Source: Paracoccus maritimus
GTDB lineage: Bacteria > Pseudomonadota > Alphaproteobacteria > Rhodobacterales > Rhodobacteraceae
Direction of reading: 5' to 3'
DNA length: 64,000 nucleotides
NCBI RefSeq assembly: GCF_025195095.1
Contig: NZ_JANAVZ010000001.1
Coordinates: 310,001 to 374,000 of the forward strand
Each line of letters begins with the position of its first letter. The stretch's first letter is position 1. The notes under the pieces were generated by a model. The model was not told the DNA's origin and searched no databases. It saw only the letters and a list, made by a program, of their open reading frames with translations. This document shows positions 1-8,889 of this stretch, piece after piece. Position numbers and translations under genes: made by a program.

Positions 1-66
1 GATCGTTTCAATGCATCCTTTTCCCGACCTCATCCGTGGATGGTCACGACAGCAGGAGATTTCGCC

Positions 67-1380
67 GTGATCCTTCACGCCAAGACAGGTTCCTTGAAAC
101 CGCCGGTCGCGCCCCGGCGCATCGCCGTGATCGGCAGTGGCATTTCCGGGCTGGGGGCCGCCTGGCTTCTTGACCCGCATCACCATGTGACCGTCTTCGA
201 GGCCGAGCCGCGCCCAGGTGGACACGCGCGCACCGCCCGCGCGTTGGGAACTGCGGTCGATACCGGCTTCATCGTCTGCAACCGGCGCACCTATCCGCTG
301 TTCATGCCGCTGCTGGATCACCTTGGTGTCGCGACCGAGCCTTCGGATATGAGCTTTTCGGCCAGCTTCGGCACCGGGCGTTATGAATACGGCACCGGCA
401 ACACGGCCGCCCTGTTCGCGCAGCGCCGCAGGGCGATGGATCCCCGCCATCTGCTGATGCTGCGCGACATCCTGCGTTTCTTCCGTCGGGCGATGGAATA
501 TCGGTCCAGCGGTGCCTGTATCGGCGCGATGCTGGACGAGCTGCGCCTTGGCACCGAGTTTCGTGACAGGTTCCTGTTGCCGATCTCGGGGGCGATCTGG
601 TCCACGCCGCCGCATGGCATGCTGGAATTTCCGGCGGCCAGCTTCGTGCAGTTCTTCGACAATCACGGGCTGCTGTCGGTGCGCGGACAGCCGAAATGGC
701 GGACCATCTCCGGCGGGTCGCAGGCCTATGTCCAGGCGATCCTGGCCCGACTTCGGGGGCAGGTCCGGCTGGACACGCCGGTGTTGCGCGTCACGCGCGA
801 CGATCAGGGCGTGACCGTGGTCACCAAGCGCGGGCCCGAACGGTTCGATCGCGTCGTGTTCGCCACCCACGCGCCGCAGACCCTGTCGCTGCTGGATCAC
901 CCGGATTCCGACGAACGCGAGATCCTGTCCCGGTTCCGCACCCAGCCCAATCACATGGTGTTGCATTCCGATCCCCGCCTGATGCCACGCCGCAAGGCCG
1001 CATGGGCGGCGTGGAACTATATCACCCGCGCGCCCCGTCCCGATCCGACGGCACCGATCAGCCTGTCCTACTGGATGAACCGGCTGCAGAATCTGGATAC
1101 GCCCCGGCCCCTGATCGTCACGCTGAATCCGGAATTCGAACCCGACCACATCCACGACCACGCCATGATGCACCACCCCGTCTTCGACGAGGGCGCGGTG
1201 CGTGCGCAGTCGCGCCTGCCCTCGATTCAGGGGCGTGGCGGGGTGTATCATGCCGGCGCATGGACACGACACGGCTTTCACGAGGACGGGTTGCTGTCGG
1301 CGCTTCGGGTCGCGCAGACGATGGGAATAGATTGGCCGCTGGGGCAGGACCCCTGGGCCGAGGAGGCTGCAGCAGCATGA
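67..1380 (+). CDS. FAD/NAD(P)-binding oxidoreductase, amine-oxidase-like
   Basis: This is a flavoprotein of about 437 residues in the family of predicted NAD/FAD-binding amine-oxidase-like proteins that accompany cyclopropane-fatty-acid synthases. A dinucleotide-binding motif, IGSGISGLG, lies near residues 22-30, followed by the FEAEPRPGG segment typical of this fold. A C-terminal FAD contact block, AGAWTRHGFHEDGL, closes the cofactor site. I chose the GTG at 67 because AGGAG lies 8 bases upstream; an in-frame ATG at 40 has no ribosome-binding site. The stop overlaps the start of the DUF1365 gene by ATGA, so both are probably in one operon with the methyltransferase. By analogy with Rhodobacter it may act on membrane unsaturated fatty acids, possibly as a desaturase; that role is inferred. 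Confidence 0.85.
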   Translation: MILHAKTGSLKPPVAPRRIAVIGSGISGLGAAWLLDPHHHVTVFEAEPRPGGHARTARALGTAVDTGFIVCNRRTYPLFMPLLDHLGVATEPSDMSFSASFGTGRYEYGTGNTAALFAQRRRAMDPRHLLMLRDILRFFRRAMEYRSSGACIGAMLDELRLGTEFRDRFLLPISGAIWSTPPHGMLEFPAASFVQFFDNHGLLSVRGQPKWRTISGGSQAYVQAILARLRGQVRLDTPVLRVTRDDQGVTVVTKRGPERFDRVVFATHAPQTLSLLDHPDSDEREILSRFRTQPNHMVLHSDPRLMPRRKAAWAAWNYITRAPRPDPTAPISLSYWMNRLQNLDTPRPLIVTLNPEFEPDHIHDHAMMHHPVFDEGAVRAQSRLPSIQGRGGVYHAGAWTRHGFHEDGLLSALRVAQTMGIDWPLGQDPWAEEAAAA

Positions 1381-2171
1381 CCGATCTGTGGAACGGGGCG
1401 CTGATCCCGACGCGGATATGGCACGGGCGGCGCGGCGACGTGGCCCGCGAGTTCCGGTATCGCGCGACCTATCTGGCGGTGCCGGTCGCGGCGATCGATG
1501 CGGGCCGGGCGGCGCTGCCGGTGGACAGGCCGGGGCTGTGGTCGCTGAGACGCCGCGATTACGGCCATCGCGATGGCACGTCCCTGTCGGATTTCATCGC
1601 CGGTCTGCTTGCCCCCGCCGGATTGGCGGATGCGCACGACGTGACGCTGGTCACGCTGCCGCGCAGTTCGGGTTACGGGTTCAACCCGGTCAGCTTCTGG
1701 CTGTGCCGGGACGATGCGGGCGATCTGCGTGCGGTTCTGGCCGAGGTGTCGAACACGTTCGGGGAATGCCACCGCTATCTGTGCCACCGGCCCGATCTTG
1801 GCCCGATCACCCGCACCGACCGGCTTCAGGGCGAGAAACTGTTCCACGTCTCGCCGTTCCTGCCTCGCTCGGGCCGCTATCTGTTCCGCTTCGATCCCGG
1901 GCCGGACCGGTTCGGCGCGTGGGTTGACTGGCAGTCGGCAGATGGGCGCCGCGGCCTCGGCACGTCGATGGTGGGGCCGGCCCTTCCGCTGACGCGGAAA
2001 TCGGCGCGCAACGCGGCCTTGCGTCATCCGTTCCAGTCGCAGAAAGTGATTGCATTGATCCACTTGCAGGCCGCGCTGCTGTTTCGGCGCGGGATACGAT
2101 ACCTGCGCAAACCGTCGCAACTGCCTGGCCGCGTCTCGCATGCCGACCGGCAGCGCGAAACAGGGGAATGA
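1377..2171 (+). CDS. DUF1365 family protein
   Basis: This 264-residue protein belongs to DUF1365, a family of unknown biochemistry almost always encoded between an FAD oxidoreductase and a cyclopropane-fatty-acid-synthase-like methyltransferase, as here. The core motif GYGFNPVSFWLC, near residue 100, matches the conserved family block, and another conserved stretch around VSNTFGECHRY follows. Its ATG overlaps the upstream stop as ATGA and its own stop lies 4 bases before the next start, so translation is probably coupled. No signal peptide or membrane segment is evident. A role in lipid modification together with its neighbours is an inference from context. Confidence 0.85.
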   Translation: MTDLWNGALIPTRIWHGRRGDVAREFRYRATYLAVPVAAIDAGRAALPVDRPGLWSLRRRDYGHRDGTSLSDFIAGLLAPAGLADAHDVTLVTLPRSSGYGFNPVSFWLCRDDAGDLRAVLAEVSNTFGECHRYLCHRPDLGPITRTDRLQGEKLFHVSPFLPRSGRYLFRFDPGPDRFGAWVDWQSADGRRGLGTSMVGPALPLTRKSARNAALRHPFQSQKVIALIHLQAALLFRRGIRYLRKPSQLPGRVSHADRQRETGE

Positions 2172-2175
2172 GGCG

Positions 2176-3333
2176 ATGTTCGAGCGCAGATTTGCCCGCG
2201 AATTCCTGAAGACCGCCGAAGCGATCGAGTTCGGCACGCTGACCGTCCAGACACCCGAGGGCCACACCCATCATTTCGGCGGGCTGCGCCCGGGGCCTGA
2301 CGCGACGCTGATCATCCATGACTGGCGGGTGGTGGCGGCGTTGGCTGCCAAGGGCGATATCGGCCTGACAGAGGCCTATCGCGACGGATGGTGCGATATT
2401 CCCGATCTCGAGGCGCTGTTGCACATGGCGCTGATGAACGAGGATGTTCTGGACGCCTATATCTACGGCCGCAGACTGAACGCGATGGCGGCGCGCGCGG
2501 TCTATTTCCTCAACCGCAACACCCGCGCGGGGTCGCGGCGGAACATCCAGGCCCATTACGACCTGGGCAACCAGTTCTATCGGCTGTGGCTGGACCCCAG
2601 CATGACCTATTCCTCGGCGCTGTATGGGCCGGGTGATGACCTGACTGCTGCACAGCAGCGAAAATATGACCGGATCATCGACAATCTGGACGGGGCGTCG
2701 GGGCGGCTGCTGGAAATCGGCTGCGGTTGGGGCGGTTTTGCCGAACGTGCGCTGGCGCGCGGCGATTTCGCCCCGAAGGGGCTGACCCTGTCGTCCGAGC
2801 AGGCCGATTATGCCCGCGCGCGGTTGGGGTCGGGCGCGCAGATCGCCTTGCAGGATTATCGTGACGAGGACGGACGCTTCGATCACGTCGTCTCGATCGA
2901 GATGTTCGAGGCGGTGGGCGAACGCTATTGGCCCGCCTATTTCGGCAAGCTGGGACAGGTGCTGTCCGACCGCGGGCGCGCGATGATCCAGGTCATCACC
3001 GTCGCTGACCGATATTTCCTGCGCTATCGCAAAAGCGGCGACATGATCCGCAGTTTCATCTTTCCCGGCGGCATGCTGCCCTCGCCCGCGCGTTTCGAAG
3101 AAGAGGCGCGCCGGGCCGGGCTTGCGGTGCAGGACGCGTTCGGTTTCGGCCGGGATTATGCGCGGACCCTGCGCGAATGGCTGACCCGCTTCGATGATGC
3201 CCTGCCACAGATCCGCGAACTGGGTTTTGACGAAGGATTCATCCGCGTCTGGCGGTTCTACCTTGCCGCCTGCGCCGCCTCGTTCGAGGTGGGGCGCACC
3301 GACGTGCTGCAATACCGTCTTGCCCATGCCTGA
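2176..3333 (+). CDS. cfa: Cyclopropane-fatty-acid synthase-like SAM methyltransferase
   Basis: This enzyme of 385 residues is of normal family length and transfers a methylene or methyl group from S-adenosylmethionine to the double bond of a membrane phospholipid acyl chain. The SAM-binding motif LLEIGCGWGG is at about residues 178-187, followed by VSIEMFEAVGERYW, the signature region of the Cfa/Mma family. The start at 2176 is supported by AGGGG nine bases upstream; an in-frame ATG at 2140 lies inside DUF1365. The product may be cyclopropane, methyl-branched or furan fatty acids; in Rhodobacter sphaeroides homologues in a similar gene cluster belong to the RpoE/ChrR singlet-oxygen regulon. 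Which product is made cannot be read from sequence. Confidence 0.9.
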   Translation: MFERRFAREFLKTAEAIEFGTLTVQTPEGHTHHFGGLRPGPDATLIIHDWRVVAALAAKGDIGLTEAYRDGWCDIPDLEALLHMALMNEDVLDAYIYGRRLNAMAARAVYFLNRNTRAGSRRNIQAHYDLGNQFYRLWLDPSMTYSSALYGPGDDLTAAQQRKYDRIIDNLDGASGRLLEIGCGWGGFAERALARGDFAPKGLTLSSEQADYARARLGSGAQIALQDYRDEDGRFDHVVSIEMFEAVGERYWPAYFGKLGQVLSDRGRAMIQVITVADRYFLRYRKSGDMIRSFIFPGGMLPSPARFEEEARRAGLAVQDAFGFGRDYARTLREWLTRFDDALPQIRELGFDEGFIRVWRFYLAACAASFEVGRTDVLQYRLAHA

Positions 3334-3395
3334 CGGGGAACGGTGCGGCCCGGTGAACGTTGATGTTTGCTGGGCACGTGCTTGAAAGGATCAGC

Positions 3396-4139
3396 ATGTC
3401 GAAACCTTCCCGCATCTGGATCATCGGCGCCAGTGACGGCATCGGCCGTGAGTTGGCGCGTCAATACGCCGCCGAGGGTGCCCGTCTGGTGTTATCCGCC
3501 CGGCGCCAGGACGCCTTGCAGGCGCTTGCCGACGAGATCGGCGGGGCCGAGATCCGGCCCCTGGACGTAGCCGACCGCGCCAGTCTGGATGCCGCGGCCT
3601 CTGCCATCGCCGCAGGCGGCAATCTGGACCGGATCGTGCATCTGGCGGCGCTGTACGATCCGGGGCGCATATCCGATCTTGACCCCGACATGGCCGCCCG
3701 GATCGTGACCGTCAACCTGACCGGCAGCTTCCATGTCGCGCAGGTTGGCCCGCCCTTGTTGCGGCGCGGCGGTCAGCTGGCGCTGTGCGGGTCGGTCGCG
3801 GGCTATGTCGGCCTGCCGCAGGGACAGATCTATTCCGCCAGCAAGGCGGGCGTCATCAATCTGGCGGAAAGCCTGCGTGCGGAACGGTCGGATCTGGATA
3901 TCCGCCTGATATGCCCGGGCTTCGTTGAAACGCGCCTGACCGAGAAGAACGATTTCAAGATGCCGGCGCTGATGCGTCCCGACAAGGCCGCCACCGCGAT
4001 CCGCACGGGACTGGCGCGCGGCGGGTTCGAGGTCCATTTCCCGCATCGCCTGACCCGCAGCCTGAAACTGATCCGCGCGCTGCCCTACTGGTTGTCGCTG
4101 CCCCTGACACGCCGTCTTAGCCGAGAGGATTCTGCATGA
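3396..4139 (+). CDS. Short-chain dehydrogenase/reductase (SDR)
   Basis: This classical SDR of 247 residues has the nucleotide-binding motif GASDGIGRELA at its N-terminus and the catalytic pair in YSASKAG. The start at 3396 has GAAAGGA just upstream; translation from 3360 would add a dozen unsupported residues. It follows the methyltransferase by 62 bp and its stop overlaps the next ATG (ATGA), so it is likely part of the fatty-acid-modifying operon. The substrate is unknown. The C-terminal stretch with LPYWLSLPL is hydrophobic and might associate with the membrane. Confidence 0.88.
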   Translation: MSKPSRIWIIGASDGIGRELARQYAAEGARLVLSARRQDALQALADEIGGAEIRPLDVADRASLDAAASAIAAGGNLDRIVHLAALYDPGRISDLDPDMAARIVTVNLTGSFHVAQVGPPLLRRGGQLALCGSVAGYVGLPQGQIYSASKAGVINLAESLRAERSDLDIRLICPGFVETRLTEKNDFKMPALMRPDKAATAIRTGLARGGFEVHFPHRLTRSLKLIRALPYWLSLPLTRRLSREDSA

Positions 4140-4843
4140 GGACGCCGCTTGCCATTGCCGTTCTGTTAGCCGCGCTGGCCTTTGCCGTCTCGCCGGCGAT
4201 CTTCCAGAATTTCGCCGGCTATCCGCCCGGCATCTTTCCGGTCCCGCAGGACGATCCGCCGATCCAGCCGGCCGGCTACGCCTTTTCGATCTGGGGGGTG
4301 ATCTATGCGTGGCTGATCGCGGGCGCGGGATATGGTGTCTGGCGCCGCGCCGATGACGACGATTGGGCTGCGATGCGGCCGCCCTTGCTGGCGAGCCTTG
4401 TGATCGGTTTCTTCTGGCTTGGGGTTGCGTCGCGGTCGCCGATCTGGGCGACGGTGATGATCTTTCTGATGCTTGGCTTCGCGCTGGCCGCGTTTCTGCG
4501 GGCTGGAGATCGGGATGCGGTCTGGCAGATCAGGCCCGTGGCGCTGTATGCGGGCTGGCTGACCGCAGCTTCGGGTGCGTCGCTGGGGATCGTGCTGGCT
4601 GGCTATGGGATTTTGTCCGCACAAATATCGGCGGTGCTGTGCCTGTTGGGCGTCACCGCCATCGCCCTTGTCGTGCAGGCGACCAGGCCCCGTGAATGGG
4701 CCTATCCCATCGGGGTCATCTGGGCGCTGATCGGGGTGATCGTCGCCAACATCTCTCCTGTAAATCTCGTGGTCGTGCTGCTCGCGGCATTGGCATCGGC
4801 GCTGCTGGCAGGCCGTGCTATCCTGTTCGCGACTCGCAGCTGA
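4136..4843 (+). CDS. TspO/MBR-like integral membrane protein
   Basis: This 235-residue polytopic membrane protein has about six to seven hydrophobic segments. The AFSIWGVIYAW segment near residue 48 resembles the aromatic-rich motif of TspO-related (tryptophan-rich sensory) membrane proteins, though it is longer than classical 160-residue TspO and family membership is moderate. Its ATG overlaps the SDR stop. Related genes occur beside cfa-type genes in Rhodobacterales, which points to a role in membrane or tetrapyrrole photostress. That role is an inference from context. Confidence 0.65.
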   Translation: MRTPLAIAVLLAALAFAVSPAIFQNFAGYPPGIFPVPQDDPPIQPAGYAFSIWGVIYAWLIAGAGYGVWRRADDDDWAAMRPPLLASLVIGFFWLGVASRSPIWATVMIFLMLGFALAAFLRAGDRDAVWQIRPVALYAGWLTAASGASLGIVLAGYGILSAQISAVLCLLGVTAIALVVQATRPREWAYPIGVIWALIGVIVANISPVNLVVVLLAALASALLAGRAILFATRS

Positions 4844-4857
4844 GAAAGGCCCCAGCC

Positions 4858-5409
4858 ATGCATCGCCGCCTGTTTCTGACCCTTGCAACCGCCGTATCCG
4901 CAGCCGTGACCGGCATGGCCACCCGCCGCGCCTCGGCAGAGCCGATGCCGCGCTTCACCTTTCCGTCGATCGATGGCGGGCTGCTGGACAGCGCCGATTG
5001 GCAGGGCAAGCCGGTGCTGGTGGTCAACACCGCCTCGTTGTGCGGCTTTGCCGGACAATTGCGCGACATGCAGGCCATGCACGAAAAATACGCTGCGCAG
5101 GGCCTGATCGTGGTCGCGGTGCCCTCGAACGACTTCAATCAGGAGTTGGATGATGGCAAGAAGGTCAAGGAATACTGCACGCTGGAATACGGCATCACCC
5201 TGCCGATGACGGATATCCTCCATGTCGCCGAGGGCGAGGTGCACCCCTTCTATCAATGGGTCAGGCAGCAGACCGGCTTCGTGCCGAAGTGGAATTTCTC
5301 AAAGGTGCTGCTTGACCCGCAGGGCCGCATCCTGGGCACATGGGGATCGTTCACCAAGCCAGACGGGCCGCAGATCCACGACGCACTCGCGCCCTATCTC
5401 TCGGCCTGA
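4858..5409 (+). CDS. Glutathione peroxidase family protein, exported
   Basis: This 183-residue thiol peroxidase of the glutathione peroxidase family reduces H2O2 or lipid hydroperoxides. The catalytic block VNTASLCGF carries a cysteine (Cys62) rather than selenocysteine, and the WNFSKVLLD motif supplies the conserved Trp and Asn. The N-terminus reads HRRLFLTLA, then a hydrophobic run and ASA, so it is probably exported to the periplasm, perhaps through Tat because of the twin Arg. Cytoplasmic homologues usually lack this leader. It follows the TspO-like gene by 14 bp, consistent with a role in detoxifying membrane peroxides. Confidence 0.88.
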   Translation: MHRRLFLTLATAVSAAVTGMATRRASAEPMPRFTFPSIDGGLLDSADWQGKPVLVVNTASLCGFAGQLRDMQAMHEKYAAQGLIVVAVPSNDFNQELDDGKKVKEYCTLEYGITLPMTDILHVAEGEVHPFYQWVRQQTGFVPKWNFSKVLLDPQGRILGTWGSFTKPDGPQIHDALAPYLSA

Positions 5410-5416
5410 GGCGACC

Positions 5417-6082
5417 CTACCATTCGACCTTCTGGCCTTTCCAGTCGCGGAAACCGCCGCTGTCCTCGGGCGACAGTCCGTCGATCACGGATAACAGCGC
5501 CTCGGCGCTGCGGTCCGGCGTGATCGTCGGATAGCGGTCGGCATATCGCGCGGTCAACGGCGTTTCGACCGTGCCCGGATGCAGTGCGACGAAGATGCTG
5601 TGCCGGTTGCGGCGCTTCCATTCGATCGCGGCGCAGCGGATGATCTGGTTCTGCGCGGCCTTGGCGGCGCGATAGCCGAACCAGCCGCCAAGCCGGTTGT
5701 CCCCGATCGACCCCACGCGTGCCGACAGCGACGCAAAGACCGCGCGCCGGTCGCCCGCCAGCAACGGCCCGAAATACCGGATCGCCAGTGCCACCCCGGT
5801 CGCGTTCAGCGCGAATTGCCGCGCCATCGCATCGGCATCGGCGGCATCGAAGCTTTTCTCGGGCCGACTGCCGTCGATCATCAGCGCGCCGGTGGCGTTG
5901 AAGATCAGGTCGAATCGCTGTCCGTCCAACCGCGCGGCGTGATCGTTCAGCGTCGCCGCATCGGTCAGATCCAGACCGTCGCTGCTGCGCGACAGGCCGG
6001 TGACATCTGCCCCGCCATCCCGCAGACGCGCCGCGATGGCCGCGCCGATCCCGCCGGACGCGCCCAGGATCAGCGCCCGCAT
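5417..6082 (-). CDS. SDR family protein, C-factor-like
   Basis: This 221-residue short-chain dehydrogenase has GASGGIGAAIA at the N-terminus and YRAAKAAQN as the Tyr-x3-Lys catalytic motif. It resembles the C-factor-like SDR subgroup by length and the AAKAAxN segment. Its ATG overlaps the DUF2177 stop in the form TGATG, so it is the last gene of the photolyase-DUF2177-SDR operon. It ends 7 bp from the convergent peroxidase gene. The substrate is unknown. Confidence 0.85.
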   Translation of the reverse strand: MRALILGASGGIGAAIAARLRDGGADVTGLSRSSDGLDLTDAATLNDHAARLDGQRFDLIFNATGALMIDGSRPEKSFDAADADAMARQFALNATGVALAIRYFGPLLAGDRRAVFASLSARVGSIGDNRLGGWFGYRAAKAAQNQIIRCAAIEWKRRNRHSIFVALHPGTVETPLTARYADRYPTITPDRSAEALLSVIDGLSPEDSGGFRDWKGQKVEW

Positions 6083-6480
6083 CAGCCGACCATCCGCGCG
6101 ACCATCACCCCCGCCCAGGCCGAGAACCCGGTCAGGAACCCGCCCCAGGCGGTGTCCGCGATGACCTGCTGCCACGACCAGTCGCGCATGATCGCCAGGC
6201 TGGTGAATTCATAGGTGCCATAGCACATCAGCCCCAGCAGGGCGCCTGCCAGCGCGGCCTGCACCGGCGCGCCATCGCGCAGCGCCGGGACCGATACGAA
6301 ATACAGGACGCCGACGATATAGAAGGCATAGAACGCCGCTGCCGGGCCAAGCCGGAACGGATCGGCCAGCAGATCGCCAATATGGCGTTCGAAGATCGGG
6401 CGGATGATGGTCCTGATGCCCACCACGTCCACGGCAAGAAAGATGACCAGCGTCGAGATGTAGAGAACGGCGATCTTCAT
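6082..6480 (-). CDS. DUF2177 family membrane protein
   Basis: This small integral membrane protein of 132 residues has four predicted hydrophobic helices and matches DUF2177 through FYAFYIVGVLYF and the central ALLGLMCYGTYEFTS block. The ATG at 6480 follows AAGGAG at good spacing, 4 bp after the photolyase stop. Such genes often sit beside photolyase or cfa genes in alphaproteobacteria. The function is unknown; the neighbours suggest a membrane stress role. Confidence 0.85.
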   Translation of the reverse strand: MKIAVLYISTLVIFLAVDVVGIRTIIRPIFERHIGDLLADPFRLGPAAAFYAFYIVGVLYFVSVPALRDGAPVQAALAGALLGLMCYGTYEFTSLAIMRDWSWQQVIADTAWGGFLTGFSAWAGVMVARMVG

Positions 6481-6484
6481 GGGT

Positions 6485-7861
6485 TCACTCCTTGAAATCC
6501 TCATAGGCCGTCAGCGCCCGCGCGCGCCCCTGCGACAACGAGATCGCGGGAACGGCCATGCGCTGCAGGTCGATGTTCCAGGATCGGGGCGCGGCTTTCG
6601 CGAATGACGACGCGCCCGGCGCGCCGGGCTTCAGCCAGTGGTCGCGATAGCGTGCCTTTGCGTCGAATTTTTGCGCCTGCGTGTCGGGGTTGAAGACCCG
6701 GAAATATGGCGATGCGTCGGGGCCGCAGCCAGCCACCCACTGCCAGTTCATCGCATTCGACGCCGCGTCCCAGTCGGTCAGCGTCCGCGCGAACCAGTCA
6801 AGCCCCACACGCCAGTCGGTCAGCAGGTGCTTGGTCAGATAGCTGCCGACGACCATCCGCACACGGTTGTGCATCCGGCCGGTCACGAACAATTCGCGCA
6901 GGCCGGCATCGACCATGGGCACGCCGGTCCGCGCCCGCCGCCAGTCCTCGGCTTCGTTGTTGTCCTGCTTCCATGGAAAATCGTTCCACTCCTTGCGCCA
7001 GCAGGTGTGGTCCATGTCGGGGCTTTCGTGGAACAGCTCGCGCGCGAATTCGCGCCATGCCACCTCGCGCAGGAAATCCTCGACACCCTGTCGCCCGTTC
7101 TCGCGCGCGGCCAGACCGACATGCCAGATCCTGCGGGCGCTGATCTCGCCCACCGCCAGCGCATCCGACAGACCGGATGTGCCCGACGTTCGCCACGGCT
7201 GGTCGCGATGCGTGCCGTAATCCGCGACAGGACCTTCCAGGAACGTATCCAGCCGGTCGCGGGCCGCGTCTTCACCTGCATCGATGTGCCCGGCCACGAC
7301 ATCCCATCCCCGGCTCATCGCAGACCGCGCCTCGGGCCAGTCGGTTTCATCGCTGTCGGGCCAACTCTGGGGCAGATGCAGCGTGGGCGGATCCAGCGGC
7401 CGGTCGATATCGACGGCGCGCACGGCCCGCCAGAACGGCGTGAACACCTTGTAGATCCCGCCCTCTTGGGTCCTGACCGATCCGCGCGGCACCAGATCGG
7501 CCAGCGGATGCAGATGCAGCGTCGCGCCGCCGCGTTCGGCGGCCGCCTTCAGCCCGTGGTCGCTGGCAAACGGAAAGCCTTCGGTGGTGTGAACCGCGTC
7601 CGCGCCGGTCTGCCTTGCAACATGTTCCAAGACCTCGGCGGTGTCGCCGCGACGCACGATCAGTCGGCTGTTGTGACGGTGCAGCGCGGTCTGCAGACGG
7701 GGCAGCGACAGGGCCTGACGCTGAGCGCTGGCGGGATGCGCCTCGGCTTCGGCTGGGTCCAGGATGACCAGCGGTATCACCGGGCCCGAACTTGCCGCCG
7801 CCACCAAGGCGGGGTGGTCGTCCAGCCGCAACACACGGCGGAACCAGCATATCGCCACCAT
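6485..7861 (-). CDS. phrB: Deoxyribodipyrimidine photolyase (cryptochrome/photolyase family)
   Basis: This 458-residue flavoprotein uses blue light to split UV-induced pyrimidine dimers. The N-terminal Rossmann antenna domain starts VAICWFRRVLRLDDHPAL. The C-terminal FAD domain contains WREFARELF, GRMHNRVRM and MNWQWVAGCGPDASPYFRV, the strongest signatures of class I photolyases. The second of two tandem ATGs (7861) is better spaced from AGGAG. It is the first gene of an operon with DUF2177 and SDR genes and diverges from cobA across 161 bp that should hold both promoters; I could not identify a convincing sigma-factor site there. Confidence 0.93.
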   Translation of the reverse strand: MVAICWFRRVLRLDDHPALVAAASSGPVIPLVILDPAEAEAHPASAQRQALSLPRLQTALHRHNSRLIVRRGDTAEVLEHVARQTGADAVHTTEGFPFASDHGLKAAAERGGATLHLHPLADLVPRGSVRTQEGGIYKVFTPFWRAVRAVDIDRPLDPPTLHLPQSWPDSDETDWPEARSAMSRGWDVVAGHIDAGEDAARDRLDTFLEGPVADYGTHRDQPWRTSGTSGLSDALAVGEISARRIWHVGLAARENGRQGVEDFLREVAWREFARELFHESPDMDHTCWRKEWNDFPWKQDNNEAEDWRRARTGVPMVDAGLRELFVTGRMHNRVRMVVGSYLTKHLLTDWRVGLDWFARTLTDWDAASNAMNWQWVAGCGPDASPYFRVFNPDTQAQKFDAKARYRDHWLKPGAPGASSFAKAAPRSWNIDLQRMAVPAISLSQGRARALTAYEDFKE

Positions 7862-8022
7862 CATCTTCTCCTTGCACCTGTCACAGACACACGCATGACG
7901 CGGCAGAAAGTTTCCTTTGCAGCGCGGGTTTTCCGACAGCCCGCGCATCGCCGCAGCATTGTCAGAACCGGGCGGGGTGGTATAGCAGACGTCAGGTTGC
8001 CGCAGCGAAAGCCATTGCCCCC

Positions 8023-8802
8023 GTGCCCGATCCAGTGCCCGACCCTGCAAGATCCCCCGGCTTCGTATCGCTTGTCTCGGCGGGACCGGGCGACCCCGAG
8101 CTGTTGACGCTGAAGGCCGCGCGCCGTCTGGCCGAGGCAGAGGTGGTTCTGTTCGACGATCTGGCGTCGGGGCCGGTGCTGGACCATGCGGGACCGGATG
8201 CCGAACTGATCGCGGTCGGCAAGCGCGCCGGTCGGCCCTCGGCGCGGCAGGATCACGTCAACGCGCTGCTGGTCAGCCACGCGCAGGCCGGACGCCGGGT
8301 GGTGCGGCTGAAATCCGGCGACGCGGGCATCTTCGGGCGGCTGGAAGAGGAACTGATCGCCCTGACCGATGCCGCGATCCCGTTCGAGATCGTGCCGGGC
8401 GTCACCTCGGCCAGCGCGGCGGCGGCGGCGGCGGGACTGCCGCTGACACGCCGCCTGACCGCGCGGCGCGTGCAGTTCGTGACCGGCGCCGACGTGACCG
8501 GCCAGCTGCCCGAGGACATCAACTGGGCCGCCATCGCCGATCCCTCCGTGACGACCGTCGTGTTCATGGGCCAGCGCAGCTTTCCGAAACTGGCCCGCGG
8601 GTTGCGCGACCACGGGCTGCCGGGAACCACCCCGGCGCTGTTCGCCGAAGCCGTGGGACACCCCCATCAGCGACTGGTGCGGACCACCGTCGAGGCGCTG
8701 GCCAGAATGATGGAGAACGCCGAGGTCAGCCAGCCCGGCCTGATCCTGTATGGCCCGCTGGCCTTCCGCGGCGCTGGGGAAGGTTCCGAAGAAGACACCT
8801 AA
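8023..8802 (+). CDS. cobA: Uroporphyrinogen-III C-methyltransferase
   Basis: This enzyme of 259 residues (SUMT) methylates uroporphyrinogen III at C2 and C7 with SAM to give precorrin-2, the branch to siroheme and cobalamin. Family motifs are present in order: VSAGPGDPELLTLKA, VRLKSGDAGIFGR, PGVTSASAA and the PLTRR block. The start is uncertain: GTG at 8023 or 8035 is in frame, and neither has a strong ribosome-binding site. No fused siroheme-synthase domain is present, so this is the single-function form. No other cobalamin or siroheme gene adjoins it; a CbiX-type chelatase lies about 31 kb away. Confidence 0.92.
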   Translation: MPDPVPDPARSPGFVSLVSAGPGDPELLTLKAARRLAEAEVVLFDDLASGPVLDHAGPDAELIAVGKRAGRPSARQDHVNALLVSHAQAGRRVVRLKSGDAGIFGRLEEELIALTDAAIPFEIVPGVTSASAAAAAAGLPLTRRLTARRVQFVTGADVTGQLPEDINWAAIADPSVTTVVFMGQRSFPKLARGLRDHGLPGTTPALFAEAVGHPHQRLVRTTVEALARMMENAEVSQPGLILYGPLAFRGAGEGSEEDT

Positions 8803-8889
8803 AATGTCGGCTAAATCGGCCTGTTACCGACACCCGCATGCATGGCTTGTTAAGCGCTCACCCCTAGATTCGGACGGGTCTGGGACTTT

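Noticed and set aside
7862..8022. ECF-sigma promoter (GGAA...CGT-like) between photolyase and cobA
   Set aside because: A GGAAAC-N16-CGTG arrangement can be found on the minus strand but it departs from known consensus sequences, so I do not claim a site.
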